This document shows, one piece after another, positions 33,932 to 43,427 of a stretch of DNA of 64,000 bases. The notes under the pieces were generated by a model that was not told the origin of the DNA, made no database searches, and was given only the letters and a program-made list of their open reading frames with translations. Each line of letters begins with the position of its first letter. Within the stretch, counting starts at the first letter, position 1. The translations under genes were made by a program, and so were the position numbers. Source of the stretch: Bacillus thuringiensis (GTDB lineage: Bacteria; Bacillota; Bacilli; Bacillales; Bacillaceae_G); contig NZ_CP155559.1 in the NCBI RefSeq assembly GCF_022095615.2, positions 431,501-495,500 on the forward strand, in the 5' to 3' direction.

Positions 33932-33985
33932 ATAAAGTGAAACTTTAATAAGTGGGATTCTACCGCCTCGCAAATAGCTGGATAG
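33932..33985 (+). repeat. Divergent short bcr1-like element
   Basis: Starts ATAAAGTGAAACTTTAATAA, then GTGGGATTCTACCGCC and CTGGATA, the same layout as the 54-bp deleted bcr1 at 29600-29653 but with many substitutions. It probably descends from an independent or older short form. Confidence 0.55.
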
Positions 33986-33992
33986 TTAGCGA

Positions 33993-34032
33993 AATAATCC
34001 CACCTTATATTTTTAATAAGGTGGGATTATTA
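33993..34032. repeat. 15-bp inverted repeat next to bcr1-like element
   Basis: AATAATCCCACCTTA and TAAGGTGGGATTATT form perfect arms around a 10-nt AT loop. Likely the terminator of the 48-residue ORF on the - strand, although no long T run follows. Confidence 0.6.
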
Positions 34033-34034
34033 TA

Positions 34035-34181
34035 CTACTCTGCAATTTCTTCATATAAAAAGTACGTTACATTATAAATATGTTCTACTTCATCGTCTGT
34101 CATAAACAATAATTCGTCACGCTCAATCCCTTTTTTCTTTTCAATAAACTCAATCATATTTTTGCGTTCTTCTCTTTTCAT
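34035..34181 (-). CDS. BH0509-like 48-residue protein
   Basis: Short ORF with product MKREERKNMIEFIEKKKGIE continuing to YEEIAE, acidic and helical. It resembles the BH0509 family of small Bacillus proteins (opening (K/T)REERxNMIxxI and a later MTDDEVEHIY). GGAG lies 11 nt before the ATG. Function unknown. Confidence 0.7.
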   Translation of the reverse strand: MKREERKNMIEFIEKKKGIERDELLFMTDDEVEHIYNVTYFLYEEIAE

Positions 34182-34301
34182 CAATTTTATTTCTCCTCTC
34201 AATCTGTTTTAATACAGTTTATTTAAGTTACTGCTATTATATAACAGAATCTTTAGAAAGTTCCACCTATTTTCTTGTTTTTTTCAGAAGAACTTTTCGA
34301 C

Positions 34302-34336
34302 AAAACAAGCCCACCTAAAGGGGGCTTGTTTTATTT
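34302..34336. terminator. Terminator of the PNPOx-like gene
   Basis: AAAACAAGCCC and GGGCTTGTTTT arms. It can work in both directions; the nearest gene is on the - strand. Confidence 0.75.
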
Positions 34337-34752
34337 TATAGTCGTAAAAACTCGGGCTCCGTCGTACCAGCACTATCGATGTAATAAATTGTGTCAGGAT
34401 TGATTTTAATTAGTACATAATTAGGGTCTTCAGGACCGAGTAACCAGCGTTTTAAGCTATTATTCCAAAACTTGTTTTTTAATGTGGAGTCTTCCTCGAT
34501 GGAGGCTAAGCCTTCAACCTCAATATAGTCTTCATCTAATTTTTTTCCTTCACGCCCAAGTAGTACATATACATTTGGATTTTTTTCAATATCTGTTATC
34601 TTTTTTGATTTTCGATCTGTTGCAACATATAGTACAAAATCTTCGTGGAAAAACATCATAAAGGCACTATGAGGTTTATTTTCACGTACAGTAGATAATA
34701 CACCGGTCCGTTGACCGCAAATAATAGTTTCAATTTTTTCTTTTAAATGCAT
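34336..34752 (-). CDS. Pyridoxamine-5'-phosphate-oxidase-fold protein (GSP26-like)
   Basis: 138-residue split-barrel flavin-binding protein of the general stress protein 26 type. Features: TGVLSTVRENKPHSAFMMFF, YVATDRKSKKITDIEKNPNV and the C-terminal IYYIDS. The family binds FMN, F420 or heme; the ligand is not predictable here. AGAGGGG precedes the ATG. It is probably monocistronic. It is not a PdxH enzyme because the PLP-site motifs are missing. Confidence 0.85.
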   Translation of the reverse strand: MHLKEKIETIICGQRTGVLSTVRENKPHSAFMMFFHEDFVLYVATDRKSKKITDIEKNPNVYVLLGREGKKLDEDYIEVEGLASIEEDSTLKNKFWNNSLKRWLLGPEDPNYVLIKINPDTIYYIDSAGTTEPEFLRL

Positions 34753-34928
34753 GCTTTTAACCCCTCTTCATACTTTGTAATTTTCTTCGTCTAAATAAAA
34801 ATGAAGTATCTTTCATACTCTTTTCATCAACATGATTTTTTAAACGTAATTGTGATGAAATCGGACAAGTTAGGAGAAGAATAATAATAATAGCGAGGAG
34901 AAATACATACGATGGAAGGATGAAAAGC

Positions 34929-35984
34929 ATGTTTAATAAAATATTTCTTATCGTAGCGCTTATAGGTGTACCACTTTCTGTACTTGGGAAAACACTTCAT
35001 TGGCCTCAAACAATTATGTTCGCTGTGTATTGTATTACGATTATCGCATTAGCGGGTTTTATGGGAAGAGCGACAGAAAGTTTGGCAATTGTCTCTGGAC
35101 CTAGAATAGGCGGATTATTAAATGCTACTTTCGGTAATGCTGTTGAACTAATTATTTCAATTTTTGCACTTCAAGCTGGGTTAATTGAAGTAGTGTTAGC
35201 TTCTTTAACGGGTTCTGTACTTGGAAATTTATTATTAGTAGGAGGACTATCCTTCTTTATAGGTGGACTTAAATATAAAAGGCAAAGCTTTAACGTTTAC
35301 GATGCAAGGCATAATTCAGCTTTATTAATATTTGCTGTTGTAGTAGCTTTTGTTATTCCAGAGATTTTTTCAATGAAGATGGACGCTGGAAAGACGTATC
35401 AATTAAGTATCGGTGTTTCTATCATTATGATTATTATGTACCTTGCTGCACTGCTATTTAAGCTCGTTACGCATCGCGGTGTATATCAACATAAAACGGA
35501 TGAAGTAGCTCATGAGGAAGAACCAGAGTGGTCGAAAGGTAAAGCGCTACTCATTTTAGCAATAGCGACAATTGCGGTAGCTTATGTGTCAGAGGCGCTC
35601 GTGCATACATTTGAGACAGTTGCCAAATCATTTGGTTGGTCAGAATTATTTATAGGGGTTATTATCGTTGCAATTGTTGGAAATGCAGCGGAACATGCAT
35701 CTGCAATTATTATGGCTTATAAAAATAAAGTAAATATTGCAGTTGAGATTGCAATAGGTTCTACATTACAAATCGCCATGTTTGTTGCACCTGTATTAGT
35801 ACTTCTGTCTATGTTCTTCACGCAAAGGATGCCTTTAGTATTTACAATACCAGAACTTGTTTCTATGATTACAGCTGTTTTCTTAACGATTGCGATTTCA
35901 AATGATGGAGATACAAACTGGTTTGAAGGCGGTACTTTATTAGCAGCGTATGTCATTATGGGAATTGGTTTTTATTTATTATGA
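34929..35984 (+). CDS. chaA: Ca2+/cation:proton antiporter (CaxA/YfkE)
   Basis: 351 residues, eleven predicted helices in two inverted halves. The CaCA/CAX repeat signatures are RIGGLLNATFGNAVELIISI (first alpha repeat) and VGNAAEHASAIIMAYKNKVN (second), each with the essential Glu. An acidic loop (HKTDEVAHEEEPEWSKG) separates the halves. ATG 34929 has GGAAGG 9 nt upstream and gives exactly the 351-residue length of B. subtilis YfkE. YfkD follows, as in B. subtilis. Exports Ca2+ in exchange for H+. Confidence 0.92.
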   Translation: MFNKIFLIVALIGVPLSVLGKTLHWPQTIMFAVYCITIIALAGFMGRATESLAIVSGPRIGGLLNATFGNAVELIISIFALQAGLIEVVLASLTGSVLGNLLLVGGLSFFIGGLKYKRQSFNVYDARHNSALLIFAVVVAFVIPEIFSMKMDAGKTYQLSIGVSIIMIIMYLAALLFKLVTHRGVYQHKTDEVAHEEEPEWSKGKALLILAIATIAVAYVSEALVHTFETVAKSFGWSELFIGVIIVAIVGNAAEHASAIIMAYKNKVNIAVEIAIGSTLQIAMFVAPVLVLLSMFFTQRMPLVFTIPELVSMITAVFLTIAISNDGDTNWFEGGTLLAAYVIMGIGFYLL

Positions 35985-36065
35985 AAAATAGGCATAACAA
36001 TTGTGCCCAGAGAAAACAATAAACAAAGTAGTATATATACCTTTACATAGGAAGGAGCCAGACAG

Positions 36066-36863
36066 GTGAAACGAGTATACAGCATATGTCTTTCAACTAT
36101 GGTCTCGTTTATTCTATTATTTCCTAACATGAGTTTTGCAAAGACAACGGTAGGAACAAAAATGCCTTCATCTGTTTTAAATATTTCCAAAGACAATACG
36201 TTTCCAAATGATGCGCAAGATTTGCCGCGTTTACTGCCGAGTAAGTTTGCTCAAGAACTATTGAAAACAGCAAATATTAAAATTGAAAATCCGGACTTAA
36301 TTCGAATGTTTAATGAAACGACAATTTCGAATGCGCCGCTTGCGGTAGGGTACCGAGCGAAGATTTATTTAGGTCAATGGGCATTAAATTATGAATCGGT
36401 TGATACATCGATTAATTGGGAATATAAACAAGTAAATCGCAATGTGTATGATAATCGCGGAGGAGATCGTCTATATCCGCTACGCTATAAGCAAGAAACG
36501 CAAAAGACGATTGAAGGTGATTTGACAGCAGATATGAAAAATACTGCGGATGTGAAAAAAATGATGCTTCTCAAAGCACTTGAAAAAGTACAATTGCCGC
36601 TTTCATTTAAAACGACCATTGGTTATGGTACTGGACATGAGCGTGTGTATAATATTAGTCCGAGTCAACTTGGATATTTATACGCTTATACACCAGCAGT
36701 AAATGAAAAAGGAAAAGTAACATTTGGAGAAGTGTATCTTGTGTTAAAGGGAAATCAAAAAAGGCTTGTTGTGAAAAATATTACCTCTCAAGGAATTGGA
36801 GCGGCAATTCCAATTCATGATCATTTATTCTTTAAATTCATTTCCTCTTCTCACTCGCAATAA
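36066..36863 (+). CDS. yfkD: YfkD-like exported protein
   Basis: 265 residues with a signal peptide (KRVYSICLSTMVSFILLFPN, cleavage after SFA). No catalytic motif; the mature part contains YRAKIYLGQWALNYESVDTS and VYDNRGGDRLYPLRYKQETQ, conserved in YfkD of Bacillus. GTG start with AAGGAG upstream, 81 nt after chaA. Cell-surface or extracellular, function unknown. Confidence 0.87.
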   Translation: MKRVYSICLSTMVSFILLFPNMSFAKTTVGTKMPSSVLNISKDNTFPNDAQDLPRLLPSKFAQELLKTANIKIENPDLIRMFNETTISNAPLAVGYRAKIYLGQWALNYESVDTSINWEYKQVNRNVYDNRGGDRLYPLRYKQETQKTIEGDLTADMKNTADVKKMMLLKALEKVQLPLSFKTTIGYGTGHERVYNISPSQLGYLYAYTPAVNEKGKVTFGEVYLVLKGNQKRLVVKNITSQGIGAAIPIHDHLFFKFISSSHSQ

Positions 36864-36867
36864 CATG

Positions 36868-36900
36868 AAAAAACGTCAGCTTATAAGCTGACGTTTTTTT
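36868..36900. terminator. Bidirectional terminator
   Basis: AAAAAACGTCAGCTTATAAG begins a near-perfect palindrome ending CTGACGTTTTTTT, between yfkD (+) and yfkAB (-). Confidence 0.9.
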
Positions 36901-38026
36901 ATAATGTAATGTTTGCTGTTTTTGATAAGAAATCTTCTGTCGGATAGTAGCTGTTTTTTACAAGAACATTTGGTCCAAGGCATTTTACTGCAGGACAGTG
37001 ACAGCTTAATGATTTTGCTGTTTTTGAGGCACTCCATTTGTCATATGCTTCTTGTAGTGTGTTTGTTTGTACGTTACCTAGAAGGGGAACGTCACCGAAA
37101 TCAGTTACGATAATATTACCATCAAAAATGTTTACATTTAAGCGTGAACGGCCATCTGGATCGTTACGAACTGTTACATTTTTGCTCTCTTGTAATTTTT
37201 TAAATGTGGCAATGTCTCGCTCGTCATCGCTACAAGCATAGAAAGGTAAAGTCCCAAATAACATCCATACATTTTCATCGCGAATATCTAGTAAATGCTC
37301 AATTGCATCACGAATTTCAGCTTTTGTTAAAATTTCTAAATTGCTCGCGAAGTCGCTTGGATACATCGGGTGAACCTCATGACGTTTACAGCCCATTTCT
37401 TCGACAATTTGACGGTGAATATGTTCCATATGTGGAAGAGTTCTTTTGTTTAACATCGTTTCGGCTGATACGAGTACACCTGCATCTGATAGAGCTTTAC
37501 TATTTGTAATCATTCGTTCAAATAATTTCGCACGTTGTTCATACGTAGGTTTACGCTCCATCATTGCAAATCCGCCTTCAACGAAGTCATCAATTGTTCC
37601 CCAGTTATGAGATATATGCAATACGTCTAAATAAGGAATAATTTGTTCGTAACGTGCTAAATCTATAGTTAAGTTTGAGTTGATTTGAGTGCGAACGCCT
37701 CGTTCATGGGCATATTTTAAGAGTGGTGTTACATAGTTGTCGACGGATTTCTTTGAAAGCATAGGTTCTCCGCCAGTAATACTTAAAGAACGTAAATGAG
37801 GAATCTCATCTAATCGTTTTAATAAAAGATCCATCGGAAGCGGATTCGGGTCTTTCGGCTGTAACGTGTAACCAACAGCGCAATGCTCACAGCGCATATT
37901 GCATAACGTCGTCGTTGTAAACTCAACATTTGTTAATAGTAGTTTGCCGTACTCTTCAAGGTCCATATACGCTTCCCATGGATCGTAAGAAGGAGTAATC
38001 GGCTTCATTTTTTGTGATATCGTCAT
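36899..38026 (-). CDS. yfkAB: Radical SAM protein YfkAB
   Basis: 375 residues. The radical-SAM cluster motif CNMRCEHC (CxxxCxxC) lies near residues 42-49, followed by LSITGGEP and an iron-sulfur-type C-terminal motif CHCPAVKCLGPN. It is known as the YfkAB family: in B. subtilis the gene was originally annotated as split yfkA and yfkB, while here it is a single continuous ORF. The reaction is unknown. AAAGGAG precedes the ATG. Confidence 0.92.
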   Translation of the reverse strand: MTISQKMKPITPSYDPWEAYMDLEEYGKLLLTNVEFTTTTLCNMRCEHCAVGYTLQPKDPNPLPMDLLLKRLDEIPHLRSLSITGGEPMLSKKSVDNYVTPLLKYAHERGVRTQINSNLTIDLARYEQIIPYLDVLHISHNWGTIDDFVEGGFAMMERKPTYEQRAKLFERMITNSKALSDAGVLVSAETMLNKRTLPHMEHIHRQIVEEMGCKRHEVHPMYPSDFASNLEILTKAEIRDAIEHLLDIRDENVWMLFGTLPFYACSDDERDIATFKKLQESKNVTVRNDPDGRSRLNVNIFDGNIIVTDFGDVPLLGNVQTNTLQEAYDKWSASKTAKSLSCHCPAVKCLGPNVLVKNSYYPTEDFLSKTANITL

Positions 38027-38096
38027 ATGAAATACTCCTTTGACTATTGAAATAACAATTTGTCCATTCTCTATAATAGAAGAATATGTGCTTTTT

Positions 38097-38111
38097 ATAA
38101 AGTGAAACTTT
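38097..38111 (+). repeat. Possible bcr1 left-end relic
   Basis: ATAAAGTGAAACTTT, a 15-bp exact match to the bcr1 left end with no further similarity. Confidence 0.35.
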
Positions 38112-38239
38112 TTTGTGAAAAAAGAGAGAGGGCTTACATTTGAATGGATTACTGTGACAAAATTGATGAAATTACATATCCACAGTAATCATTTTTGCGG
38201 TATAATAAAAGCAACTCGAATTAAAAGGAGAGTGCCTTC

Positions 38240-38422
38240 ATGGGAAAAGCAATTCAAGATAAAGATACACAATTAGTATATTTAAAAGAACGTTTAAATA
38301 TGTTCATTGAAGTAATTGATACAATTGAACCTGAAGAAGTAGAGTTAGAAGATGTAGATCGTCTTCTTGCGATGTTAGATGAATTAGAATTAAAATGTGA
38401 GCAATTTAAAAAAGACGAATAA
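38240..38422 (+). CDS. SE1561-family small protein
   Basis: 60 residues, strongly acidic and helical (IDTIEPEEVELEDVDRLLAM, LDELELKCEQFKKDE). AAAGGAG lies before the ATG. It matches the SE1561 family of short Firmicute proteins with unknown function. A terminator closes a single-gene unit. Confidence 0.8.
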   Translation: MGKAIQDKDTQLVYLKERLNMFIEVIDTIEPEEVELEDVDRLLAMLDELELKCEQFKKDE

Positions 38423-38428
38423 TATATT

Positions 38429-38463
38429 AAAAAGGCTGCCAACTCCAATTTGGTAGCCTTTTT
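38429..38463 (+). terminator. Rho-independent terminator
   Basis: AAAAAGGCT/AGCCTTTTT arms with an inner CCAA/TTGG, after the 60-residue gene. Confidence 0.85.
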
Positions 38464-38628
38464 CTGTGCGGATAATAGAAGGACGATAGAAAAAGAGGTA
38501 TAATCAAGTTGTGAAAAATTTCATTTATGTTTTAATAGCGTGAAACAAATAAAAAGCTGAAGAGCATAACAATGAAATTTTCAGCTCATAACGTTTTGGT
38601 AGCGTTCACAATTGAGGGGGAAGTAACA

Positions 38629-40149
38629 ATGGAAAAGCTTCAAGAAAGCATGTATCAACTAATTGTTGAAACGTCAACGAACTTACCGAAAGATGTTCGT
38701 CGTGCGATTCAACAAGCGAAAGAGCGAGAAAATGCAGGGACTCGTTCTGCGATGGCACTTGGCACAATTACGAATAATATTAAAATGGCTGATGATAACA
38801 TCTCGCCAATTTGCCAAGATACAGGGATGCCAACGTTTAAAATTTATACACCAGTTGGTGTGAATCAATTAAAGTTGAAGGAAGCTATCTATAATGCGCT
38901 TGAGCGGGCGACAAAAGATGGTAAGCTTCGTCCCAATTCTGTTGATTCTCTTTTTGGAGACAATAGTGGAAATAATTTAGGACCAGGTACACCGGTTATT
39001 AAGTTTGAACAATGGGAAAAAGATTATATTGATGCACGTTTAATTCTAAAGGGTGGTGGCTGTGAGAATAAAAATATTCAGTATAGCTTACCGTGTGAAT
39101 TAGAAGGACTTGGACGAGCTGGCCGTGATTTAGAGGGGATTCGTAAATGCCTCCTTCATGCAGTATATCAAGCACAAGGTCAAGGGTGTAGTGCAGGTGT
39201 AATTGGTGTTGGTATCGGGGGAGACCGCACATCAGGTTACGAATTAGCAAAAAATCAATTATTCCGTACATTAGATGATGTCAATCCAGTCCCAGAGTTA
39301 CAAAAACTTGAAGAGTACGTATTAGAAAATGCGAATAAGCTTGGAATTGGTACGATGGGATTTGGCGGAGAAACAACTTTACTTGGCTGTAAAATTGGCG
39401 TGTATAACCGTCTGCCAGCTAGCTTCTACGTATCTGTTGCGTATAATTGCTGGGCATATCGCCGCCTTGGCGTAACAATCCACCCTGAAACAGGTGAAAT
39501 TATGGATTGGTTATATCAAGAAGGTGACGATACACTGGAGCAAGATGCACAAGAAAAAACAGAGCAACGTGAGATTGTATTACAAGCGCCAATTACAGAA
39601 GAGCAAATCCGTGAACTTCGCGTTGGTGATGTTGTAACAATTAATGGCATGATGTATACAGGTCGTGACGCAATCCATAAGCATTTAATGGATAATGATT
39701 GTCCAGTAGATTTAAATGGACAAATTATTTATCACTGTGGCCCAGTTGTCGTGAAAGATGAAAATGACAATTGGCAAATTAAAGCGGCAGGTCCAACGAC
39801 AAGTATTCGTGAAGAACCATATCAAGGCGATATTATGAAAAAATTCGGTATTCGCGCTGTCATTGGAAAAGGCGGTATGGGTGCGAAAACATTAGCGGCT
39901 TTAGATGAGCATGGTGGTGTATATTTAAATGCAATCGGTGGTGCAGCGCAATATTATGCTGAATGTATTAAAGAAGTGAAAGATGTTGATTTCTTACAAT
40001 TCGGTATTCCAGAGGCAATGTGGCATTTACGTATAGATGGATTTAAAGCAGTTGTAACGATGGATTCTCATGGTAATAGCTTACATGCAGATGTTGATAA
40101 AACATCACTTGAAAAATTAGCGAGCTTTAAAGAGCCGGTATTTAAGTAA
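38629..40149 (+). CDS. fumA: Class I fumarate hydratase
   Basis: Interconverts fumarate and malate using a [4Fe-4S] cluster. 506 residues with fused alpha and beta parts: SPICQDTGMPTF, GGGCENKNIQYSLPCE and TLLGCKIG provide the cluster Cys residues, and GKGGMGAKT marks the beta part. AGGGGG lies 8 nt before ATG 38629; the frame is open further upstream without an RBS. The fold is distinct from class II FumC/CitG, which B. cereus also has elsewhere. A single-gene unit with its own terminator. Confidence 0.95.
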   Translation: MEKLQESMYQLIVETSTNLPKDVRRAIQQAKERENAGTRSAMALGTITNNIKMADDNISPICQDTGMPTFKIYTPVGVNQLKLKEAIYNALERATKDGKLRPNSVDSLFGDNSGNNLGPGTPVIKFEQWEKDYIDARLILKGGGCENKNIQYSLPCELEGLGRAGRDLEGIRKCLLHAVYQAQGQGCSAGVIGVGIGGDRTSGYELAKNQLFRTLDDVNPVPELQKLEEYVLENANKLGIGTMGFGGETTLLGCKIGVYNRLPASFYVSVAYNCWAYRRLGVTIHPETGEIMDWLYQEGDDTLEQDAQEKTEQREIVLQAPITEEQIRELRVGDVVTINGMMYTGRDAIHKHLMDNDCPVDLNGQIIYHCGPVVVKDENDNWQIKAAGPTTSIREEPYQGDIMKKFGIRAVIGKGGMGAKTLAALDEHGGVYLNAIGGAAQYYAECIKEVKDVDFLQFGIPEAMWHLRIDGFKAVVTMDSHGNSLHADVDKTSLEKLASFKEPVFK

Positions 40150-40152
40150 ATA

Positions 40153-40188
40153 AAAATGCATCTCGAATCATTCGAGATGCATTTTTTT
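40153..40188 (+). terminator. Rho-independent terminator
   Basis: AAAATGCATCTCGAAT and ATTCGAGATGCATTTT arms followed by TTT. Confidence 0.9.
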
Positions 40189-40275
40189 GGTATATATAGA
40201 AAAACATGTTCAGCATGAAAGAATGCGCGTCAACAGAAACTACAAGTACGATTATATATGGAAAGGAGACTATTT

Positions 40276-41058
40276 ATGAAATATAAATGGTTATATATCG
40301 GTCTCATTTTTTCAATTATGATGGCGCTTGTTCCAGTTTCAACATTAGCTTATACAAATACTCCACATAACTGGGGAATCCCACGTCCTAAAAATGAAAC
40401 AGTACCAGATGCAGGAAAGTTATATACAGATTTACTACAAAAAAATGGTGGGTTTTATTTAGGGGATACAAAGAAAAAAGATATTTATTTAACATTCGAT
40501 AATGGGTATGAGAATGGATACACAGGGAAAATCTTAGACGTATTAAAAGAGAAAAAAGTACCGGCAACTTTCTTTGTAACGGGTCATTATATTAAAACAC
40601 AAAAAGATTTGTTATTAAGAATGAAGGATGAAGGACATATTATTGGAAACCATTCGTGGAGTCATCCAGATTTTACAACGGTAAATGATGCGAAACTTCG
40701 TGAAGAATTAACGAGTGTAACAGAAGAGATTAAAAAAGTAACTGGGCAAAAAGAAGTGAAATATGTACGCCCTCCGCGAGGTGTGTTTAGCGAAAGAACG
40801 TTGGCTCTTACGAAAGAAATGGGCTATTATAATGTATTTTGGTCACTTGCATTTTTGGATTGGAAAGTGGACGAGCAAAGAGGATGGCAATATGCGCATA
40901 ATAATGTAATGACGATGATCCATCCAGGCTCTGTTTTATTACTTCATGCAATCTCGAAAGATAATGCAGAAGCACTTGCGAAAATCATTGATGATTTGCG
41001 CGAGAAAGGGTATCATTTTAAAAGTCTAGATGACTTAGTAAAAAGCAATCAACCGTAA
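40276..41058 (+). CDS. pdaA: Polysaccharide deacetylase PdaA
   Basis: 260 residues with an N-terminal signal (LYIGLIFSIMMALVPVSTLA). De-N-acetylase of peptidoglycan muramic acid needed to make spore-cortex muramic delta-lactam. NodB motifs: TFDNGYENG (usual TFDDG, with Asn in place of the second Asp), HSWSHPDF (metal-binding His pair), RPPRGVFS and LLLHAIS. TFDNG is a known PdaA feature. GGAAAGGAG lies 7 nt before ATG 40276. B. subtilis pdaA (yfjS) is followed by yfjP and yfjO homologues as here. Confidence 0.93.
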   Translation: MKYKWLYIGLIFSIMMALVPVSTLAYTNTPHNWGIPRPKNETVPDAGKLYTDLLQKNGGFYLGDTKKKDIYLTFDNGYENGYTGKILDVLKEKKVPATFFVTGHYIKTQKDLLLRMKDEGHIIGNHSWSHPDFTTVNDAKLREELTSVTEEIKKVTGQKEVKYVRPPRGVFSERTLALTKEMGYYNVFWSLAFLDWKVDEQRGWQYAHNNVMTMIHPGSVLLLHAISKDNAEALAKIIDDLREKGYHFKSLDDLVKSNQP

Positions 41059-41081
41059 GCATGTATGCTTGCGGTTTTCTC
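41052..41081 (+). terminator. Terminator after pdaA
   Basis: CCGTAAGCAT/ATGCTTGCGG stem with one mismatch followed by TTTTCT, overlapping the stop codon. Confidence 0.65.
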
Positions 41082-41117
41082 ATGCTATAATGATGTGTAA
41101 AAAGGATGGGGAAACGT

Positions 41118-41981
41118 ATGTGGAGCGAACATGTTACGTTAGAGTATCCGTATCATTTTGAAGAAGTATTAAAACGTTTATCTTTTGATCCTCTTCACGT
41201 CATTCAATTAGATGAGAAAGTCATTTATGTCCCGCTTTGTATAGAAGAGGAACAGATTGTTGTTCGCTTACAAGGGATCGGTACTGTTCAAAATCCACAG
41301 TTTTGGATTTCTAGTCAGACAGGAGATCCGGAGAAAGTCATGAAACGAATGAGAGCCATTTTTCATTGGAATGAACCGTTTCAAGATATACAAAACCATT
41401 TTTTAAACACATCATTACGCCCACTGTTTGAAACATATGCTTATACTCCAATTATTTTAGAATTTGATTATTTTGCTTGTCTTCTTCGCTGTATCATTCA
41501 TCAACAAATAAATTTGAAATTTGCTACTGTGTTAACAGAACAGTTTGTGAAACGATATGGAACAGAGAAGAACGGTGTATTCTTTTTCCCCACTCCAGAA
41601 ATAGTAGCAAATATTTCAATAGAGGAATTGAGAGAGCAGAAGTTTAGTCAGCGAAAGGCTGAATATATAGTAGGATTAGGTCGAAGTATTGTCAGCGGTA
41701 CATTAGATTTAGCGAGTATAGAAACCAGGGCGGAAGAAGAGGTTTCAGCACAATTGTTACCAATTAGGGGGATTGGTACATGGACAGTGCAAAACTTTTT
41801 AATGTTTGGGCTTGGACGGAAAAATATGTTTCCGAAAGCGGACATTGGGATTCAGCGTGCAGTGCAAGGTGTATTTCAATTAGATGATAAACCTGATGAT
41901 GCATTTTTAGAAAAAGTGAAACAAGAGTGTGAACCATACTGCAGTTATGCAGCGTTATATTTATGGAAAAGTATAGAGTAG
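41118..41981 (+). CDS. yfjP: DNA-3-methyladenine glycosylase (YfjP/AlkA-like)
   Basis: 287 residues, HhH-GPD superfamily. Excises alkylated purines. The helix-hairpin-helix reads [20 protein letters not shown], followed by the catalytic Asp in [25 protein letters not shown] is the conserved start of the domain. The ATG at 41118 is preferred because GGGG lies 6 nt upstream and this gives the 287-residue length of B. subtilis YfjP; ATG 41106 abuts the AAGG. 10 nt separate it from rlmD, so co-transcription is likely. Confidence 0.9.
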   Translation: MWSEHVTLEYPYHFEEVLKRLSFDPLHVIQLDEKVIYVPLCIEEEQIVVRLQGIGTVQNPQFWISSQTGDPEKVMKRMRAIFHWNEPFQDIQNHFLNTSLRPLFETYAYTPIILEFDYFACLLRCIIHQQINLKFATVLTEQFVKRYGTEKNGVFFFPTPEIVANISIEELREQKFSQRKAEYIVGLGRSIVSGTLDLASIETRAEEEVSAQLLPIRGIGTWTVQNFLMFGLGRKNMFPKADIGIQRAVQGVFQLDDKPDDAFLEKVKQECEPYCSYAALYLWKSIE

Positions 41982-41991
41982 AGGTGTAATA

Positions 41992-43371
41992 ATGATACAA
42001 AAGCAACATGAGAGTAAGTTGGAAGTTGGTCAAACGTTTCCTGTGACAATTAAACGTCTTGGGATTAACGGAGAAGGCGTTGGTTATTTTAAGAGACAAG
42101 TTGTTTTCATTCCAGGAGCATTACCAGGAGAAGAAGTTGTTGCTGAAACAACGAAAATTCAGCGTGGCTTCGCTGAAGCGAAAGTGAAAAAAGTTCGTAA
42201 AGCTTCACCACATCGTGTGAAAGCACCATGTCCGGTATATGAAGAGTGTGGCGGTTGTCAGCTGCAACATTTAGATTATAAAGAACAATTAAATCAAAAG
42301 CGTGATATCGTTGTACAAGCATTTGAGAAGTATATGAACAACAATTTGGAAGAGAAAATTCGTCCAACACTTGGTATGGAAAATCCATGGCATTATCGTA
42401 ATAAGAGTCAATTACAAGTGGGACGTAAAGACGAAAAGGTTATTACAGGGCTGTATAAGCAAAACTCACATCAGTTAATCGATATTGCTCATTGTATGAT
42501 TCAACATAAAGCAACGAATGAAGCGACAAAAGTTGTAAGACGTATATTAGAAAAATTAAATGTTTCTATTTACAATGAGAAAAAACAAAAAGGTTTAGTA
42601 CGCACAATTGTGACACGTACTGCAGTTCAAACAGGGGAAGTACAAGTTACGCTTATTACAACAAAAGAAGAATTACCAAATAAAGATCAATTTATCGCAG
42701 AAGTACAAAAACAGATGCCAGCTGTTAAATCAATTATGCAAAACGTAAACTGGCGTAAAACATCTGTTATTTTCGGCGATAAAACATTTAAATTAGCTGG
42801 AAAAGAAGTAATTCAAGAAACACTAGGTGATTTATCATTTGAATTATCAGCACGTGCATTCTTCCAGTTAAATCCAGAACAAACAGTTGTTTTATACGAT
42901 GAAGCGAAAAAAGCAGCTGCTTTAACAGGCGATGAGAAAATTGTAGATGCGTATTGTGGTGTTGGTACAATCGGTCTTTGGCTTGCAAATGATGCAGCGG
43001 AAGTACGTGGTATGGATGTAATTCCAGAAGCGATTGAAGATGCAAGAAAAAATGCGAAGCGTCACGGATTTACAAATACGAAATATGAAGCAGGTAAAGC
43101 CGAACAATGGTTACCGAAATGGGTAAAAGAAGGATGGCGTCCAGATGTAATTGTTGTCGATCCACCTCGTACAGGTTGCGATGATAAATTACTGGAAACA
43201 ATTTTAAAAGTGAAACCAAAACAAGTTGTTTACGTATCTTGTAATCCTTCTTCATTAGCACGTGATGTACAAGCATTAATGAAGAGTTATGAAGTGGAAT
43301 ATGTACAACCAGTGGATATGTTCCCGCATACAGCTCATGTAGAAAATGTAGTGAAGCTTGTTAGAAAGTAA
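41992..43371 (+). CDS. rlmD: 23S rRNA (uracil-5-)-methyltransferase RlmD-type (YfjO-like)
   Basis: 459 residues. N-terminal TRAM domain (about 12-70), then four Cys in [15 protein letters not shown] for an Fe-S cluster, SAM-binding [22 protein letters not shown], and the catalytic Cys region [13 protein letters not shown]. Methylates uracil in 23S rRNA; whether this copy acts on position 747, 1939 or both (RlmCD) cannot be decided. GTAGAGGTG precedes the ATG. Members of this family occur more than once per Bacillus genome. Confidence 0.92.
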   Translation: MIQKQHESKLEVGQTFPVTIKRLGINGEGVGYFKRQVVFIPGALPGEEVVAETTKIQRGFAEAKVKKVRKASPHRVKAPCPVYEECGGCQLQHLDYKEQLNQKRDIVVQAFEKYMNNNLEEKIRPTLGMENPWHYRNKSQLQVGRKDEKVITGLYKQNSHQLIDIAHCMIQHKATNEATKVVRRILEKLNVSIYNEKKQKGLVRTIVTRTAVQTGEVQVTLITTKEELPNKDQFIAEVQKQMPAVKSIMQNVNWRKTSVIFGDKTFKLAGKEVIQETLGDLSFELSARAFFQLNPEQTVVLYDEAKKAAALTGDEKIVDAYCGVGTIGLWLANDAAEVRGMDVIPEAIEDARKNAKRHGFTNTKYEAGKAEQWLPKWVKEGWRPDVIVVDPPRTGCDDKLLETILKVKPKQVVYVSCNPSSLARDVQALMKSYEVEYVQPVDMFPHTAHVENVVKLVRK

Positions 43372-43379
43372 AGTTTATT

Positions 43380-43408
43380 CATATTCCCTCACGATATGAG
43401 GGAATATT
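43380..43408 (+). terminator. Rho-independent terminator
   Basis: ATATTCCCTCA/TGAGGGAATAT arms followed by TTTT. Confidence 0.85.
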
Positions 43409-43427
43409 TTCTATGAAGGAGAGTAAA

